NCBI RefSeq assembly: GCF_022601685.1
Contig: NZ_JAKUML010000005.1
Location: 99,125 to 163,124 of the forward strand
Length of the DNA stretch: 64,000 bases
Source: Acinetobacter sedimenti
GTDB taxonomy: Bacteria > Pseudomonadota > Gammaproteobacteria > Pseudomonadales > Moraxellaceae
Direction of reading: 5' to 3'
Shown: piece after piece, positions 18,761 to 27,584 of the stretch
How the letters are laid out: the number at the start of each line of letters is the position of its first letter
How positions within the stretch are numbered: the stretch's first letter is position 1
Translations under genes and position numbers: made by a program
The notes under the pieces: model-generated
Told to the model about the DNA's origin: nothing
What the model saw: only the letters and a program-made list of their open reading frames with translations
The model's database searches: none

Positions 18761-20665
18761 ATGCTTAAACAAAGCATTGCTGTGGGGTTATTATGCTTAA
18801 GTGGGCATACCTTAGCAAATATTGATGTGACGATTACCGAAGATGTTGTTAAAGATGACGATGAATGTTCAATTCGTGAAGCCGTCACGTACATCAACGA
18901 GTATTACACTGCAAAAGCTGGTGAATCAGAAACAGACAAAACCGCACGAGAAGAAATCAAAAAAGCAGGCTATAACGGTTGTGGTGGTGAGGATGCCTCT
19001 ACTGCGATCATGTTGAAGGCGAAAGAAACATATACCTTAGATGCAGAGATTAAAGTAAAGGCTTCGTTGACAATCCAAACTGAGAGCACCACATTTAATG
19101 CAGATGCGACAGAAATGGGCTTGGAAAATGCAACAATAAAAGCAAACGGTAAGCATCGTCTATTTAATTTGAATGATGAAAATGCAGAAATTAGTCAAAT
19201 CTCTGTGAAATTCAACCAAGTCAACTTGCAAGGTTGTGGTGCTACGGCAATCTGCGAAGAGCAAGGTGGTATCATTTTTAATCGTGAATTATTAAGCCTT
19301 GAATATGTAAAGCTATTTGATGGGAGTGCGAATGAAGGTGGGGCTATTTATTCTGATGGTATTTTTATTGCTTCAAAACTAGCGTCTGCAAACTTCGTAA
19401 CGATTACTAGCTCCCTACTTCAAAATAATACGGCAAAAAATGGTGCTGTTCTATATATAGCTAATCCACTTTATTATATAAAGAATAGCGTGGTGAGAGA
19501 TAATATTTCTACAAATAGTGGCGCAAGTGTGATTTATAGTGCTATTCCATTTGAAGATGAAACTACAAATTCTGGTGTTTTTACACGAGTATCATATTTA
19601 TCAAATACTACTCTATTGAAAAATAAGGGCTATTTGTTGAATTTGCTTGATGGTGTTTATATTAATAATGTCACGGCAATTGATAATGAGAAGGGTTTTT
19701 ATTTTAATGCACCCAATCAAAAGGCGCATATTGCAAATAGTATTGTTGTAAATAATAGTGCGGATTGTACATATAGTGGTGTTGATCAATCTTTTTCTTT
19801 AAATAACTTGGTTGGTGTCGGGTGTAGAGATGGTGAGGATGGTAATCGAAATACCAAAATTTCTACATTACCAAATGCTAAACTCTTAGCTGGAGAGAGT
19901 AGTGAGGGTAAATGTGATCGTCCGCCTGCAGATGGTCTATTTTGTCCATTTAATACACCTTCTGACTATTTCTTAGGTTATTTCAAACCGAGATTGCTTT
20001 CGGCATATACCACATTGGCAGATTCCCCAGTTGTCAACAGGGGGCGTGCCTTTAGTGATGGAACGACAGAAGGTACCTTTAGGTGTGAGGGGCAAGATCA
20101 GCGAGGCTTTACTCGTGTAAATAACTCAGCACATTGTGATATTGGAGCAATTGAACTCATCATTAGCTCGGCGACTATAGTTCGTATAGGCGATGATATT
20201 AATTATGGTGAAGTCTTTAAAAAATCAATCTTAGATAGTCTTGCTGATGGTGAGCTATTGCCTGCAAGTGAATGCGCAGCAGTTTTAGGGGAAAATATGG
20301 ATCCTGATGGGAATCCATGGAAAATTGGTTGTTTGCGTATAGAACAGAGCGCAGCGACTCCGGTGTCTAAAGGTATTTGGACGCTCGATGAGGATGGAAC
20401 AATTACGTATACTCCGAACTCAAACTATCACGGATCGGATGAGTTGAGTTTACGCGTGGTGACAACAGGTTCTAGATTTTCAGAATCAATAGGCGATAGA
20501 GATATTGTTATTCCAGTTAAAATTACGCAAAGTCCAGTTGATAACTTTTCAAGTAAAAAAGTAAAAGTTTCTGGCGGGGCTGTAGTTTATTCATTATTTG
20601 CTTTGTTGGCGCTTGCTTTAGGACGATCAGCACGTAGAAATAAAAAACTTAACAAGGAGTGTTAA
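18761..20665 (+). CDS. Rhombotarget-like secreted protein, CSLREA repeat/GlyGly-CTERM
   Basis: A 634-residue surface or secreted protein. AAAGGAG at 18747-18753 fixes the ATG; a signal peptide (LKQSIAVGLLCLSGHTLA) follows. A CSLREA-type motif appears as CSIREAVTY (about residue 36), then a right-handed beta-helix-like region (GGAIY, TNSGAS, NNT repeats), and a C-terminal domain with GTITYTPNSNYHGSDEL that resembles Ig/cadherin-like folds. The tail SGGAVVYSLFALLALALGRSARR is a GlyGly motif, a membrane helix and basic residues, the GlyGly-CTERM signal that rhombosortase cleaves. This matches what NCBI-type family models call rhombotarget A in Acinetobacter. Function is unknown; the rhombosortase gene is not in this window. 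Confidence 0.75.
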   Translation: MLKQSIAVGLLCLSGHTLANIDVTITEDVVKDDDECSIREAVTYINEYYTAKAGESETDKTAREEIKKAGYNGCGGEDASTAIMLKAKETYTLDAEIKVKASLTIQTESTTFNADATEMGLENATIKANGKHRLFNLNDENAEISQISVKFNQVNLQGCGATAICEEQGGIIFNRELLSLEYVKLFDGSANEGGAIYSDGIFIASKLASANFVTITSSLLQNNTAKNGAVLYIANPLYYIKNSVVRDNISTNSGASVIYSAIPFEDETTNSGVFTRVSYLSNTTLLKNKGYLLNLLDGVYINNVTAIDNEKGFYFNAPNQKAHIANSIVVNNSADCTYSGVDQSFSLNNLVGVGCRDGEDGNRNTKISTLPNAKLLAGESSEGKCDRPPADGLFCPFNTPSDYFLGYFKPRLLSAYTTLADSPVVNRGRAFSDGTTEGTFRCEGQDQRGFTRVNNSAHCDIGAIELIISSATIVRIGDDINYGEVFKKSILDSLADGELLPASECAAVLGENMDPDGNPWKIGCLRIEQSAATPVSKGIWTLDEDGTITYTPNSNYHGSDELSLRVVTTGSRFSESIGDRDIVIPVKITQSPVDNFSSKKVKVSGGAVVYSLFALLALALGRSARRNKKLNKEC

Positions 20666-20666
20666 G

Positions 20667-23108
20667 GTGAAACAATATAAGAAAGCATTGCTTGCATTAT
20701 CAATCGTGGCGACGCTACCGTTGATGGCGGCAACCAAAGATGACACGATATACGTAACAACTTTTACAGATGAAGATGGAGAGAACCCAAGCGCATGCTC
20801 ATTGCGTGAAGCTATTACTACAGCTGCCGATAATAAGGCTTATGGAGGATGTGCGGTTGGTTTAACCTCTCCAGATGTCACTGACCGGATTGAATTGAAG
20901 GCCGGTGAATACACTATTGAGAAACCGCTTACTCCAAGTTCAATGGTAAATATTTTGGGTGAAACACCTACTGATTGGTCTAATAAAGATATTATTCTTG
21001 GTGAATATCCTGAAAGATTACCTCTTCAGACCACGATTAAAGGTAATGGAAGTTTTACACTCTTTGATACGACTGCAGGGAAATCTACTTTAACGCTACA
21101 ACTACTAAGGTTGGAGGATGGTAGGTCTTCACGTGGTGGTGCAATCAGAGCTGGGTCTACAGTGTCTTTGGTACAAGTTGAAGTGAAAAATTCATCTGCT
21201 GATGAGGGTGGTGCCATCTATTTATCTGGCGTAGGTAGTGCGCTAAATGTCACTAATAGTGTATTTGAGGGAAATACAGCGAAGCGCGGCGCTGTACTCG
21301 GGATGAGTTGTATTGACAATTTAACATTCACATCTCGTACGGTTAGCTTTTTGGGCTCCTCGATTATAAATAATGGTCAGGCAGATACGACCAGTGTTAT
21401 GGAGGCTTGTGGCGAGCCTGACTTTAGTATTAAATCGAGTACAGTAGCACATAATACGGCATCATTAAATAATGGTAGTATTATCAAATTTACAGGTGAT
21501 AGCTTGCCTGGGCAAAATGGGAAAACAATATTAAGCGCTGGCGGTAAATTGACATTATTAAGTAATACGATAGTCAATAACACCGCTACAAGTACATTGC
21601 TATATGATGCTTTTGGAAGTAAAGCCTTAAATTATAATATATTGGCGTACAATACAGGTCTGTCTTGTAAATACTTACTTTCACCTAATTTTCCTGAAAA
21701 TAGCTTATTGGGATTTTCAGTGAGCTTTAATGGTTTAATGGAGTCTGAAAGCAGTAGTAGCTATTGTGAGTTGCCATATGAAACCCTTAAAGATGAAACT
21801 GGTATTAATCTCAGTAATGTAAGTCAATCGAGTGTGATGAGTACTTTGCAACCGGCTGACCAATATACGGCATTTTTGCCGATGTATTTCCTAACAAATC
21901 CTTTATCAAATGTAATGATCAATGTTGGAGACCAAGCAGGTGGATGTGAACCTACTGACCAGCGAGGTTTAAATCGTTCACTTCAGGATAATTTGATTCT
22001 TGATGAAAACACAGAGAATCGATGTGATTTAGGTTCAACTGAATTCATTAAATTGGCAGCTAATGACATGGTGAGTTCGAATAGTTCTCAAGTTAAAGCT
22101 GTAGAAGAATTTGAGGCTCAGGAAGAGTTTTTTCAAGAGCTTTTAGATGATGAAGAAACGAATCCAGATTTTCTAAAATATTATGAAATCCGTCGAGATT
22201 ATTTCAAGCAGAGAAATGTGGATTTTAAAGAGAGTCTACGTTATCGACAGGCGTATTTTGATATATTTGCAGGTAGTGTTCCTGCTGAGATATTAGTGAA
22301 TGGGAACCGTGAAATTCAGCATCTTGATGCGGATCTTTACAATGTGGAAGTAATTTCTTTGGGAATGCTGAATAGTGATGTTTTTAGCAAAGATGACCCA
22401 AGTGGGTTGCCTGTGGCGGGTTCTGATCCTCATTTGAAGTGCGAATGGAATGCGGCGTTAGAAGCTGTCGTGATGTATCGTACTGATTTCAAATATGAAC
22501 AAAATGATGAGGGTGGCGGTGTTACTCAAGCAGGGAATTATAATTATTGTAAATATACAATTTCCTTAAAGGCTGATCCGACGATCAAGTCAACGGGTGT
22601 TGTGCAAGCTACATTTACAAACATTGCGCCTATCGCAGAGAATGATGAATACACGATGAAGTGGGGTACTGATCAGCGTGTTAAAATTGACTTACTGGCC
22701 AATGATAGTGATGATGGGGATGGTGCAATAGACCAAGTTGGATATCCTTCAGATAAACCAACTTTCTATAAAAATGCTCAAGGGATTAGCATACCTATAA
22801 AATTTGATGAAGTGGATAGCAACCTCTTAATTGAGGCAGACTACAGAGAGCTTTGTCCCGATCAATCACGTAAGTGGTGCTATGGTGGCAATATTTACGT
22901 TAAGCCTAAGAATAGTTTCAATAAATTTAACTATACCCTTACCTATCAAGTGTTTGATGCAGATGGTACGTTGTCCAATACAGCAACTGTTAAACTGATA
23001 AGCACAGCGACAACTACTGATGATACTCGAGGTGGGGGAGGTGCTCTAGGTATATTGAGTATTTTAGGGTTACTTGGATTGGCTCTGTTGCGACAACGCA
23101 AAAGTTGA
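20667..23108 (+). CDS. CSLREA domain protein with GlyGly-CTERM anchor
   Basis: An 813-residue relative of the preceding gene that starts one base after its stop codon; GTG start with AAGGAG seven bases upstream. Signal peptide (KKALLALSIVATLPLMA), CSLREAITTAAD near residue 37, parallel beta-helix region with GGAIR, GGAIYLSG and NNTA rungs, a charged helical insert (about 480-530, rich in Glu/Asp/Tyr), and C-terminal domains with AENDEYTMKWGTDQRVKIDLLANDSDDGDG, a VCBS/cadherin-like calcium-binding style. The last residues TRGGGGALGILSILGLLGLALLRQRKS are a textbook GlyGly-CTERM. Expected to be exported and released or re-anchored after rhombosortase cleavage, probably by a type II route. Forms an operon with the gene before it. 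Confidence 0.72.
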   Translation: MKQYKKALLALSIVATLPLMAATKDDTIYVTTFTDEDGENPSACSLREAITTAADNKAYGGCAVGLTSPDVTDRIELKAGEYTIEKPLTPSSMVNILGETPTDWSNKDIILGEYPERLPLQTTIKGNGSFTLFDTTAGKSTLTLQLLRLEDGRSSRGGAIRAGSTVSLVQVEVKNSSADEGGAIYLSGVGSALNVTNSVFEGNTAKRGAVLGMSCIDNLTFTSRTVSFLGSSIINNGQADTTSVMEACGEPDFSIKSSTVAHNTASLNNGSIIKFTGDSLPGQNGKTILSAGGKLTLLSNTIVNNTATSTLLYDAFGSKALNYNILAYNTGLSCKYLLSPNFPENSLLGFSVSFNGLMESESSSSYCELPYETLKDETGINLSNVSQSSVMSTLQPADQYTAFLPMYFLTNPLSNVMINVGDQAGGCEPTDQRGLNRSLQDNLILDENTENRCDLGSTEFIKLAANDMVSSNSSQVKAVEEFEAQEEFFQELLDDEETNPDFLKYYEIRRDYFKQRNVDFKESLRYRQAYFDIFAGSVPAEILVNGNREIQHLDADLYNVEVISLGMLNSDVFSKDDPSGLPVAGSDPHLKCEWNAALEAVVMYRTDFKYEQNDEGGGVTQAGNYNYCKYTISLKADPTIKSTGVVQATFTNIAPIAENDEYTMKWGTDQRVKIDLLANDSDDGDGAIDQVGYPSDKPTFYKNAQGISIPIKFDEVDSNLLIEADYRELCPDQSRKWCYGGNIYVKPKNSFNKFNYTLTYQVFDADGTLSNTATVKLISTATTTDDTRGGGGALGILSILGLLGLALLRQRKS

Positions 23109-23122
23109 TTCTATGTGATAGT

Positions 23123-23150
23123 AAAAAGAGGCATCGGATGTCTCTTTTTT
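23123..23150 (+). terminator. Terminator after the rhombotarget pair
   Basis: A near-perfect hairpin (AAAAAGAG-CATC / GATG-CTCTTTTT with one G-T pair) is followed by six T residues immediately after the operon's last stop. Confidence 0.8.
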
Positions 23151-23200
23151 AATTACCTTAGATTAGCATCTTAAAGTGGCTGTATTTTGGTGGCTATTCA

Positions 23201-23255
23201 GTGTTTAAAAATCTGTGTTATTTCAATAAACGAAATGACACAGTTTTTTGAACAC
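23201..23255. repeat. Long imperfect inverted repeat
   Basis: Two 24-base arms (23201-23224 and 23232-23255) are complementary at 21 positions around the seven-base loop AATAAAC. The arms begin GTGTTTAAAAA and end TTTTTTGAACAC. It has no T-run and follows a separate terminator. The rest of 23109-23402 contains no gene; its other recognisable element is the terminator of the quinol monooxygenase gene at 23318-23340. Confidence 0.6.
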
Positions 23256-23317
23256 TACCAAATTTGAGCTAAGTTTGCGGTTGCCCTGCAAACCCGGGAT
23301 GTTTCACTCAAAAGATA

Positions 23318-23340
23318 GGGAGCTTATAACTCCCATTTTT
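23318..23340 (-). terminator. Terminator-like hairpin after the quinol monooxygenase gene
   Basis: GGGAG and CTCCC arms around CTTATAA, with a T-run on the plus side and AT-rich DNA on the other. It lies between the rhombotarget pair and the convergent quinol monooxygenase gene. A closely similar hairpin is found at 24736-24764 and a third at 28851-28870. Confidence 0.55.
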
Positions 23341-23402
23341 TGTTAGCTTTCTAAATCCCTATGTTAATTTGAAGAATACTTCATCATAACGTCCGAATAC
23401 AG

Positions 23403-23687
23403 CTATATTTTTTTGATTTCTACAATATCACTTGATTCAATGAGCGATTGGATATTACCAAATAAACTTTGAATATAATCAGAGGCTAGATGGATATCTA
23501 AATCCTCCCTGCTACGCCATTCTTCTAAGAAGAAATATCTACTCGAGTCATTTTCGCTAATATAAAGCTCATATTTCAAGCATCCTTCTTCTTGAAGCGT
23601 AGGTTCTATTACACTTTTTAAAAGCGTTTCTAACCTCTCTTTTTGATCTGACTTTGCCTTAAAGTTCGCAATTATTGAAATAGTCAT
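23403..23687 (-). CDS. Putative quinol monooxygenase (ABM domain)
   Basis: A 94-residue antibiotic-biosynthesis-monooxygenase fold protein of the YgiN type. The opening TISIIANFKAKSDQKERLETLLKSVIEPTLQEEGCLKYELY and the FFLEEWRSREDLDIHLAS middle are typical of this dimeric ferredoxin-like family, which acts on quinols or other aromatic electron-rich substrates without a cofactor. It is the last gene of a minus-strand run with two oxidoreductases upstream; the spacing to the MDR gene is 20 bases, suggesting one transcript. Exact substrate unknown. Confidence 0.85.
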   Translation of the reverse strand: MTISIIANFKAKSDQKERLETLLKSVIEPTLQEEGCLKYELYISENDSSRYFFLEEWRSREDLDIHLASDYIQSLFGNIQSLIESSDIVEIKKI

Positions 23688-23707
23688 TATTTCACCTTGA
23701 ATTTGTT

Positions 23708-24706
23708 TTAGAAGTTTTCTAGTACAATTTTGCCTTTTGACTTACCTGATTCAAGCAACTTATGCGCCTTCTCCAAGTTTGCAGCGTTAATTTTGCCTAG
23801 ATTTTGGTTGAGGGTACTTCTAATTTTTTGCTGGTCAACTAATTGGGCAACCTGTTGCAATAGATCACCTTGCTTTTCAATATCATCGGTTTCATACATT
23901 GAACGGGTGAACATCAACTCCCAATGGATAGAAATAGATTTAGTCTTAAACGGCATAATATCAAATGTTTGTGGATCATCGATCAATCCAAGCTTGCCTT
24001 GTGGTGCAATCAGAGAAACTATTTGCTTGGTATATGTTTCTGTATGATTTGTAGAGAATACGTATTTTGGTTTTTCAATGCCTAGTGCTTCGATTTGTTC
24101 GTTTAAATCTTTGCTATGGTCGATGACATGGTCGGCACCCAGTGATTCCACCCAAGATTTCGTTTCTTCACGTGAAGCTGTTGCTATAACAGTCAGATTT
24201 GTTTTTGCTTTTAGGAGTTGGATAGCGATTGATCCTACACCACCTGCACCACCAATAATTAAAATACTGCCAACTTCTGTTTCTGAAATTTGAAACCGAT
24301 CAAACAGCATTTCCCATGCCGTTATTGCAGTTAATGGCAATGCTGCTGCTTCTGCATTAGATACTGTAATGGGTTTAAGACTGATAATTCGTTCATCGAC
24401 TGCTTGAAACTCAGCATTACTACCATCTCGGGTTAAATCACCAGCATACCAAACAGAATCTCCTACTTTAAAAGAGGTAACTTTTGAGCCAACTTCAATA
24501 ATTTCCCCAACGGCATCCCAACCTAAAATACGATTATTTGCTTCAGAAGAATTTTTTCGCACTTTGGTATCAACTGGATTCACAGAGATTGCCTGAACTT
24601 TTACCAGTACATCACGCTCCTTAAGGGTAGGCTTCGCTTTTTCAATATCTACCAATGAATTTTTAAAATCATCATGGTTATTTATAACATACGATACGGC
24701 TTTCAT
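23708..24706 (-). CDS. Zinc-free MDR oxidoreductase (quinone reductase-like)
   Basis: A 332-residue medium-chain dehydrogenase/reductase of the NADPH:quinone reductase kind (TIGR02817-like zinc-binding alcohol dehydrogenase family, whose members lack catalytic zinc). N-terminal GroES-like fold with VQAISVNPVDTKVRK and ILGWDAVGEIIEVGS; Rossmann segment LIIGGAGGVGSIAIQLLKA. Cys/His zinc ligands of true alcohol dehydrogenases are missing. The ATG giving MKAVSYVIN has AAGGAC eight bases upstream. An in-frame extension reaching back to 24760 runs through a terminator hairpin and is not credible. Likely reduces quinones or alpha,beta-unsaturated carbonyls. Confidence 0.85.
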   Translation of the reverse strand: MKAVSYVINNHDDFKNSLVDIEKAKPTLKERDVLVKVQAISVNPVDTKVRKNSSEANNRILGWDAVGEIIEVGSKVTSFKVGDSVWYAGDLTRDGSNAEFQAVDERIISLKPITVSNAEAAALPLTAITAWEMLFDRFQISETEVGSILIIGGAGGVGSIAIQLLKAKTNLTVIATASREETKSWVESLGADHVIDHSKDLNEQIEALGIEKPKYVFSTNHTETYTKQIVSLIAPQGKLGLIDDPQTFDIMPFKTKSISIHWELMFTRSMYETDDIEKQGDLLQQVAQLVDQQKIRSTLNQNLGKINAANLEKAHKLLESGKSKGKIVLENF

Positions 24707-24735
24707 AGATTTGTCCTTAACTTTAAAAATATAGT

Positions 24736-24764
24736 AAAAATGGGAGCGAGGTGCTCCCATTTTT
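24736..24764 (-). terminator. Hairpin between SDR gene and MDR gene
   Basis: Arms AAAAATGGGAGC and GCTCCCATTTTT around GAGGT form a strong terminator directly after the SDR stop codon. It would limit readthrough from the SDR gene into the MDR and quinol monooxygenase genes, or act as a partial attenuator. Confidence 0.75.
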
Positions 24765-24777
24765 TGTTATTCAATTA

Positions 24778-25518
24778 TTAAAACTCTTGGCTCGTTGGGC
24801 GTAAAACAATTTCATTAATATCTACATCCGCAGGCTGTTCAATTGCATAAGCAATTGCTCGAGCGACTGAGTCAGCTGGTATAGCTTGTTTGTAGAAATC
24901 AGTAACAAACTCTGAACTTTCTTTATGAGAAGAACCGAATTTTAGTTCTGACTCAACTGCACCAGGCTCAATAGTAGTCGTTCTAATTGTTCCCCCAACT
25001 TCATGACGAAGTCCTTCAGAGATGGCTCTTACAGCAAACTTAGTACCGCTATAAACAGTACCTCCTGGACTAAATACTTTTATCCCTGCAACAGATGCGA
25101 GATTAATAAAGTGTCCAAAGTTTTGTTTTTGGAAAACAGGTAGGGTAGCTGCTATACCATAAAGAACACCTTTGATATTAATGTCGATCATACGATCCCA
25201 TTCATCAACTTTTAGCTCACTTAATGGTGCAATAGACATTAATCCAGCATTGTTTACCAATACATCGATTTGACCAAATGCGCTTAATGCCTTTTCAATA
25301 AGTGCTTGTACTTCATGTGGTTTGGTTATATCCATACCAATAAATTCAGCTTGACCACCTTCAGCACGAATGTCGTGAACAATAGCCTGTAATTTTTCAG
25401 TACGTCTAGCACCAAGTACAACCTTTGCACCTTTTTTAGCAAGTAAGCGAGCAGTAGCTTCACCTAAACCACTACTTGCACCTGTGATAACAATAACTTT
25501 ATTTTCTATATTATTCAT
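24778..25518 (-). CDS. SDR family NAD(P)-dependent oxidoreductase
   Basis: A 246-residue classical short-chain dehydrogenase. The dinucleotide motif TGASSGLGEATA (TGxxxGxG), the NNAG motif (LVNNAGLMS) and the catalytic Ser-Tyr-Lys (S in LASVAGI, YSGTKFAVRA) are all present. The substrate cannot be told; relatives reduce aldehydes, ketones or quinones, and the Arg-rich ARRTEKL after beta2 favours NADP(H). The gene is divergent from a LysR-type regulator whose probable operator lies in the 135-base shared region. Confidence 0.9.
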   Translation of the reverse strand: MNNIENKVIVITGASSGLGEATARLLAKKGAKVVLGARRTEKLQAIVHDIRAEGGQAEFIGMDITKPHEVQALIEKALSAFGQIDVLVNNAGLMSIAPLSELKVDEWDRMIDINIKGVLYGIAATLPVFQKQNFGHFINLASVAGIKVFSPGGTVYSGTKFAVRAISEGLRHEVGGTIRTTTIEPGAVESELKFGSSHKESSEFVTDFYKQAIPADSVARAIAYAIEQPADVDINEIVLRPTSQEF

Positions 25519-25611
25519 ACAAGTAACCTACAACCTATCTGTCAATCATATTTGATGGATTAAGTATTACAGCCTTGTTAGGTATAATAAATGAATAATA
25601 TTATCTTTCAG

Positions 25612-25630
25612 TATTCCTATTTACGGAATA
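25612..25630. promoter_or_regulatory. Probable LysR-type operator in the SDR-lysR divergent region
   Basis: The 19-base palindrome TATTCC-N7-GGAATA contains the T-N11-A core typical of LysR-type regulator sites. It lies 24 bases before the lysR start and 94 bases before the SDR start, the usual position for autoregulation and control of a divergent target. Confidence 0.5.
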
Positions 25631-25653
25631 ATTACCAGAACACAGGATTGGAC

Positions 25654-26553
25654 ATGCAGAACAAATTGGAAATGATGCGTATCTTTTGTGTCGCAGCAGA
25701 GTCTCGAAATTTTAAAGAGGCAGCAACTCAGCTGGGTATTTCCCCGCAGATAGTGACACGGGCAATAAAAGAGCTAGAAGAGCAGCGCGGAGAGATTCTG
25801 TTTTACAGGAGTACTCGACAAATTAAAATTACCGCTGATGGTGAGCGTCTGGCAAAGCAAGCACGTTTTGCGGTGGGATCGATCGATGCTTTGTTTGTAA
25901 AAGACACCAAGGAAAAACGAGATGAAATGCGTGGGACTGTCCGTCTTACTGTGTCGTCTGTGTTAGGGCGTAAATTGGTAGTACCTGCACTAGCAGAATT
26001 TGCCACACGTTATCCAGATATTGTCGTGGATTGTGTGCTAACAGATTCACACTCGGATGTGATCGATGAGCGGATAGATATCGGGATCAGATTTGGATTT
26101 TTGCCGGACAATCGATATGTGGCAAGGGAATTGGCTAAAGTGAACTTTTATTCTGTGGGTACGCCAGAGTTAATTGATAAGGTTGGAATGCCCAAAAAAA
26201 TTATTGACCTTGATAAATACCCTCTAACAGCACTATTCGATCATAAAACAGGGCGTTACTGGCCATGGACATTCACTGAAAGTCGAAGCTTCACGCCATC
26301 AAAGCCTCGTTTTATTACAGATGATCTAGAAGCTGAATTTCAAGCTATTCTCGCTGGAGTTGGATTCGGACACATGCCTGGATTTCTAGTTTTGCCGTGG
26401 CTTAGGAGTGGTAAGCTCATTCAGATACTTCATGAGGAAACCTCTCCCGTTTGGCGCCTGTATTTATATCGTCCACAGCGGGGCCCGACACCTTTGCGAA
26501 TCCGAGCATTGTTTGATTACTTAGTGGAAGTGCTGGGCCGTATAGAAACCTGA
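25654..26553 (+). CDS. LysR-family transcriptional regulator
   Basis: A 299-residue regulator with an N-terminal winged HTH (MRIFCVAAESRNFKEAATQLGISPQIVTRAIKELEEQRGEILFYRSTRQIKIT) and a substrate-binding-like effector domain. The ATG at 25654 is preceded by AGGA; an in-frame upstream ATG lies within the AT-rich operator region. The HTH region and the 'RPQRGPTPLRIRALFDYLVE' C-terminus are like the CrgA/DsdC-type group that often controls adjacent reductases. It most likely regulates the divergent SDR gene and perhaps the MDR genes that flank it. The effector is unknown. Confidence 0.9.
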   Translation: MQNKLEMMRIFCVAAESRNFKEAATQLGISPQIVTRAIKELEEQRGEILFYRSTRQIKITADGERLAKQARFAVGSIDALFVKDTKEKRDEMRGTVRLTVSSVLGRKLVVPALAEFATRYPDIVVDCVLTDSHSDVIDERIDIGIRFGFLPDNRYVARELAKVNFYSVGTPELIDKVGMPKKIIDLDKYPLTALFDHKTGRYWPWTFTESRSFTPSKPRFITDDLEAEFQAILAGVGFGHMPGFLVLPWLRSGKLIQILHEETSPVWRLYLYRPQRGPTPLRIRALFDYLVEVLGRIET

Positions 26554-26567
26554 ATTAGATAAGATCA

Positions 26568-27584
26568 TCATGTATCTAAAGTAACTACAATTTTTCCTAT
26601 TTGCTGATTTGATTCAAGATAGCGCTGAGCGTCATGCATGTCCTCAAAGTTAAAGCAACGGTCGATCACTGGACGAAGATATCCTGCACCTATACTGCTC
26701 AGAATAAATCGTCTGGCTTGCTCCCTTAGAACAGGGTCATGGAGAACCTCAAGGAACAAAAAACCTCGCATAGTTAAGCTCTTGCGTAATGCAATTTTTA
26801 GGGGGAATGGTGTGATCTCCGAGCTAAGTGCACCATGCATAACCATAGTTCCTGCCACAGACATCGCTTTTGCAATCTGTTCAATATGTGGCCCTCCTAC
26901 CGCATCGAAGGCGACATCAAGATGTTCTCCACCCAAACGTAAAACAAGCGCCTCATACAAATCTGGTTCATCTTCACTGGCTATAACATCTTTAACACCG
27001 AGATCCAGTAAACGCTGCTTTTTCTCTACCGTCTGTGTACTTGCAATGACCTTAGCTCCCGCTGCTTCAGCTATCTGTATCGCAGCTAGTCCTACGCTAC
27101 TTGACGCTGCTGTGATCAAGATCGTTTTTCCTTTCGAAACTCCACCAGCATGGATTACACCACCCCAAGCCGTCAAATACTGCATCCAGATTGAAGAAGC
27201 TTCTTCCCAGCTTAAACTATCAGGTTTGTGAACTAAAAAAGTTTCTGGAATCAGAAGCTTGTCCGCATATGTCCCATATTTGGCTAGATTGTCAGTCGGA
27301 AGAATCGATACTGCATCTCCTGGAGAAAATTGGCGTACACCTTCACCTATCGCAAGAACTATGCCTGCTCCCTCATATCCCAAACGAGAAGGGAATACTG
27401 CCTTTTGAATATAAGTACCACGCCGAAACATTACATCAGCCCGGTTGAGTCCGATCGTTTTCATCTGGATTAGAACTTCTCCTGCTGCTGGTAAAGCAAC
27501 AGGCAGTGTTTCTAATGTCAGAACGTCTGTATCTCCAATACTATTGAAGCGCCAAGTCTTGGCCTGAAGTGCGTTAAATGACAT
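26568..27584 (-). CDS. Zinc-free MDR oxidoreductase (quinone reductase-like)
   Basis: A 338-residue MDR protein with NRADVMFRRGTYIQKAVFPSRLGYEGAGIV in the GroES-like domain and ILITAASSSVGLAAIQIAEAAGA in the Rossmann domain. Catalytic zinc ligands are absent, as in quinone oxidoreductases. Its start overlaps the end of the upstream MDR gene by 11 bases, so the two are co-translated. The ATG (27584) is preferred over a TTG one codon earlier. It is convergent with lysR. Predicted substrates are quinones or enones; the identity is inference. Confidence 0.85.
   Translation of the reverse strand: MSFNALQAKTWRFNSIGDTDVLTLETLPVALPAAGEVLIQMKTIGLNRADVMFRRGTYIQKAVFPSRLGYEGAGIVLAIGEGVRQFSPGDAVSILPTDNLAKYGTYADKLLIPETFLVHKPDSLSWEEASSIWMQYLTAWGGVIHAGGVSKGKTILITAASSSVGLAAIQIAEAAGAKVIASTQTVEKKQRLLDLGVKDVIASEDEPDLYEALVLRLGGEHLDVAFDAVGGPHIEQIAKAMSVAGTMVMHGALSSEITPFPLKIALRKSLTMRGFLFLEVLHDPVLREQARRFILSSIGAGYLRPVIDRCFNFEDMHDAQRYLESNQQIGKIVVTLDT

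Noticed and set aside
18761..23108. Contact-dependent toxin or autotransporter adhesin
   Set aside because: No beta-barrel or toxin domain is visible; the CSLREA and GlyGly-CTERM signals explain the layout better.
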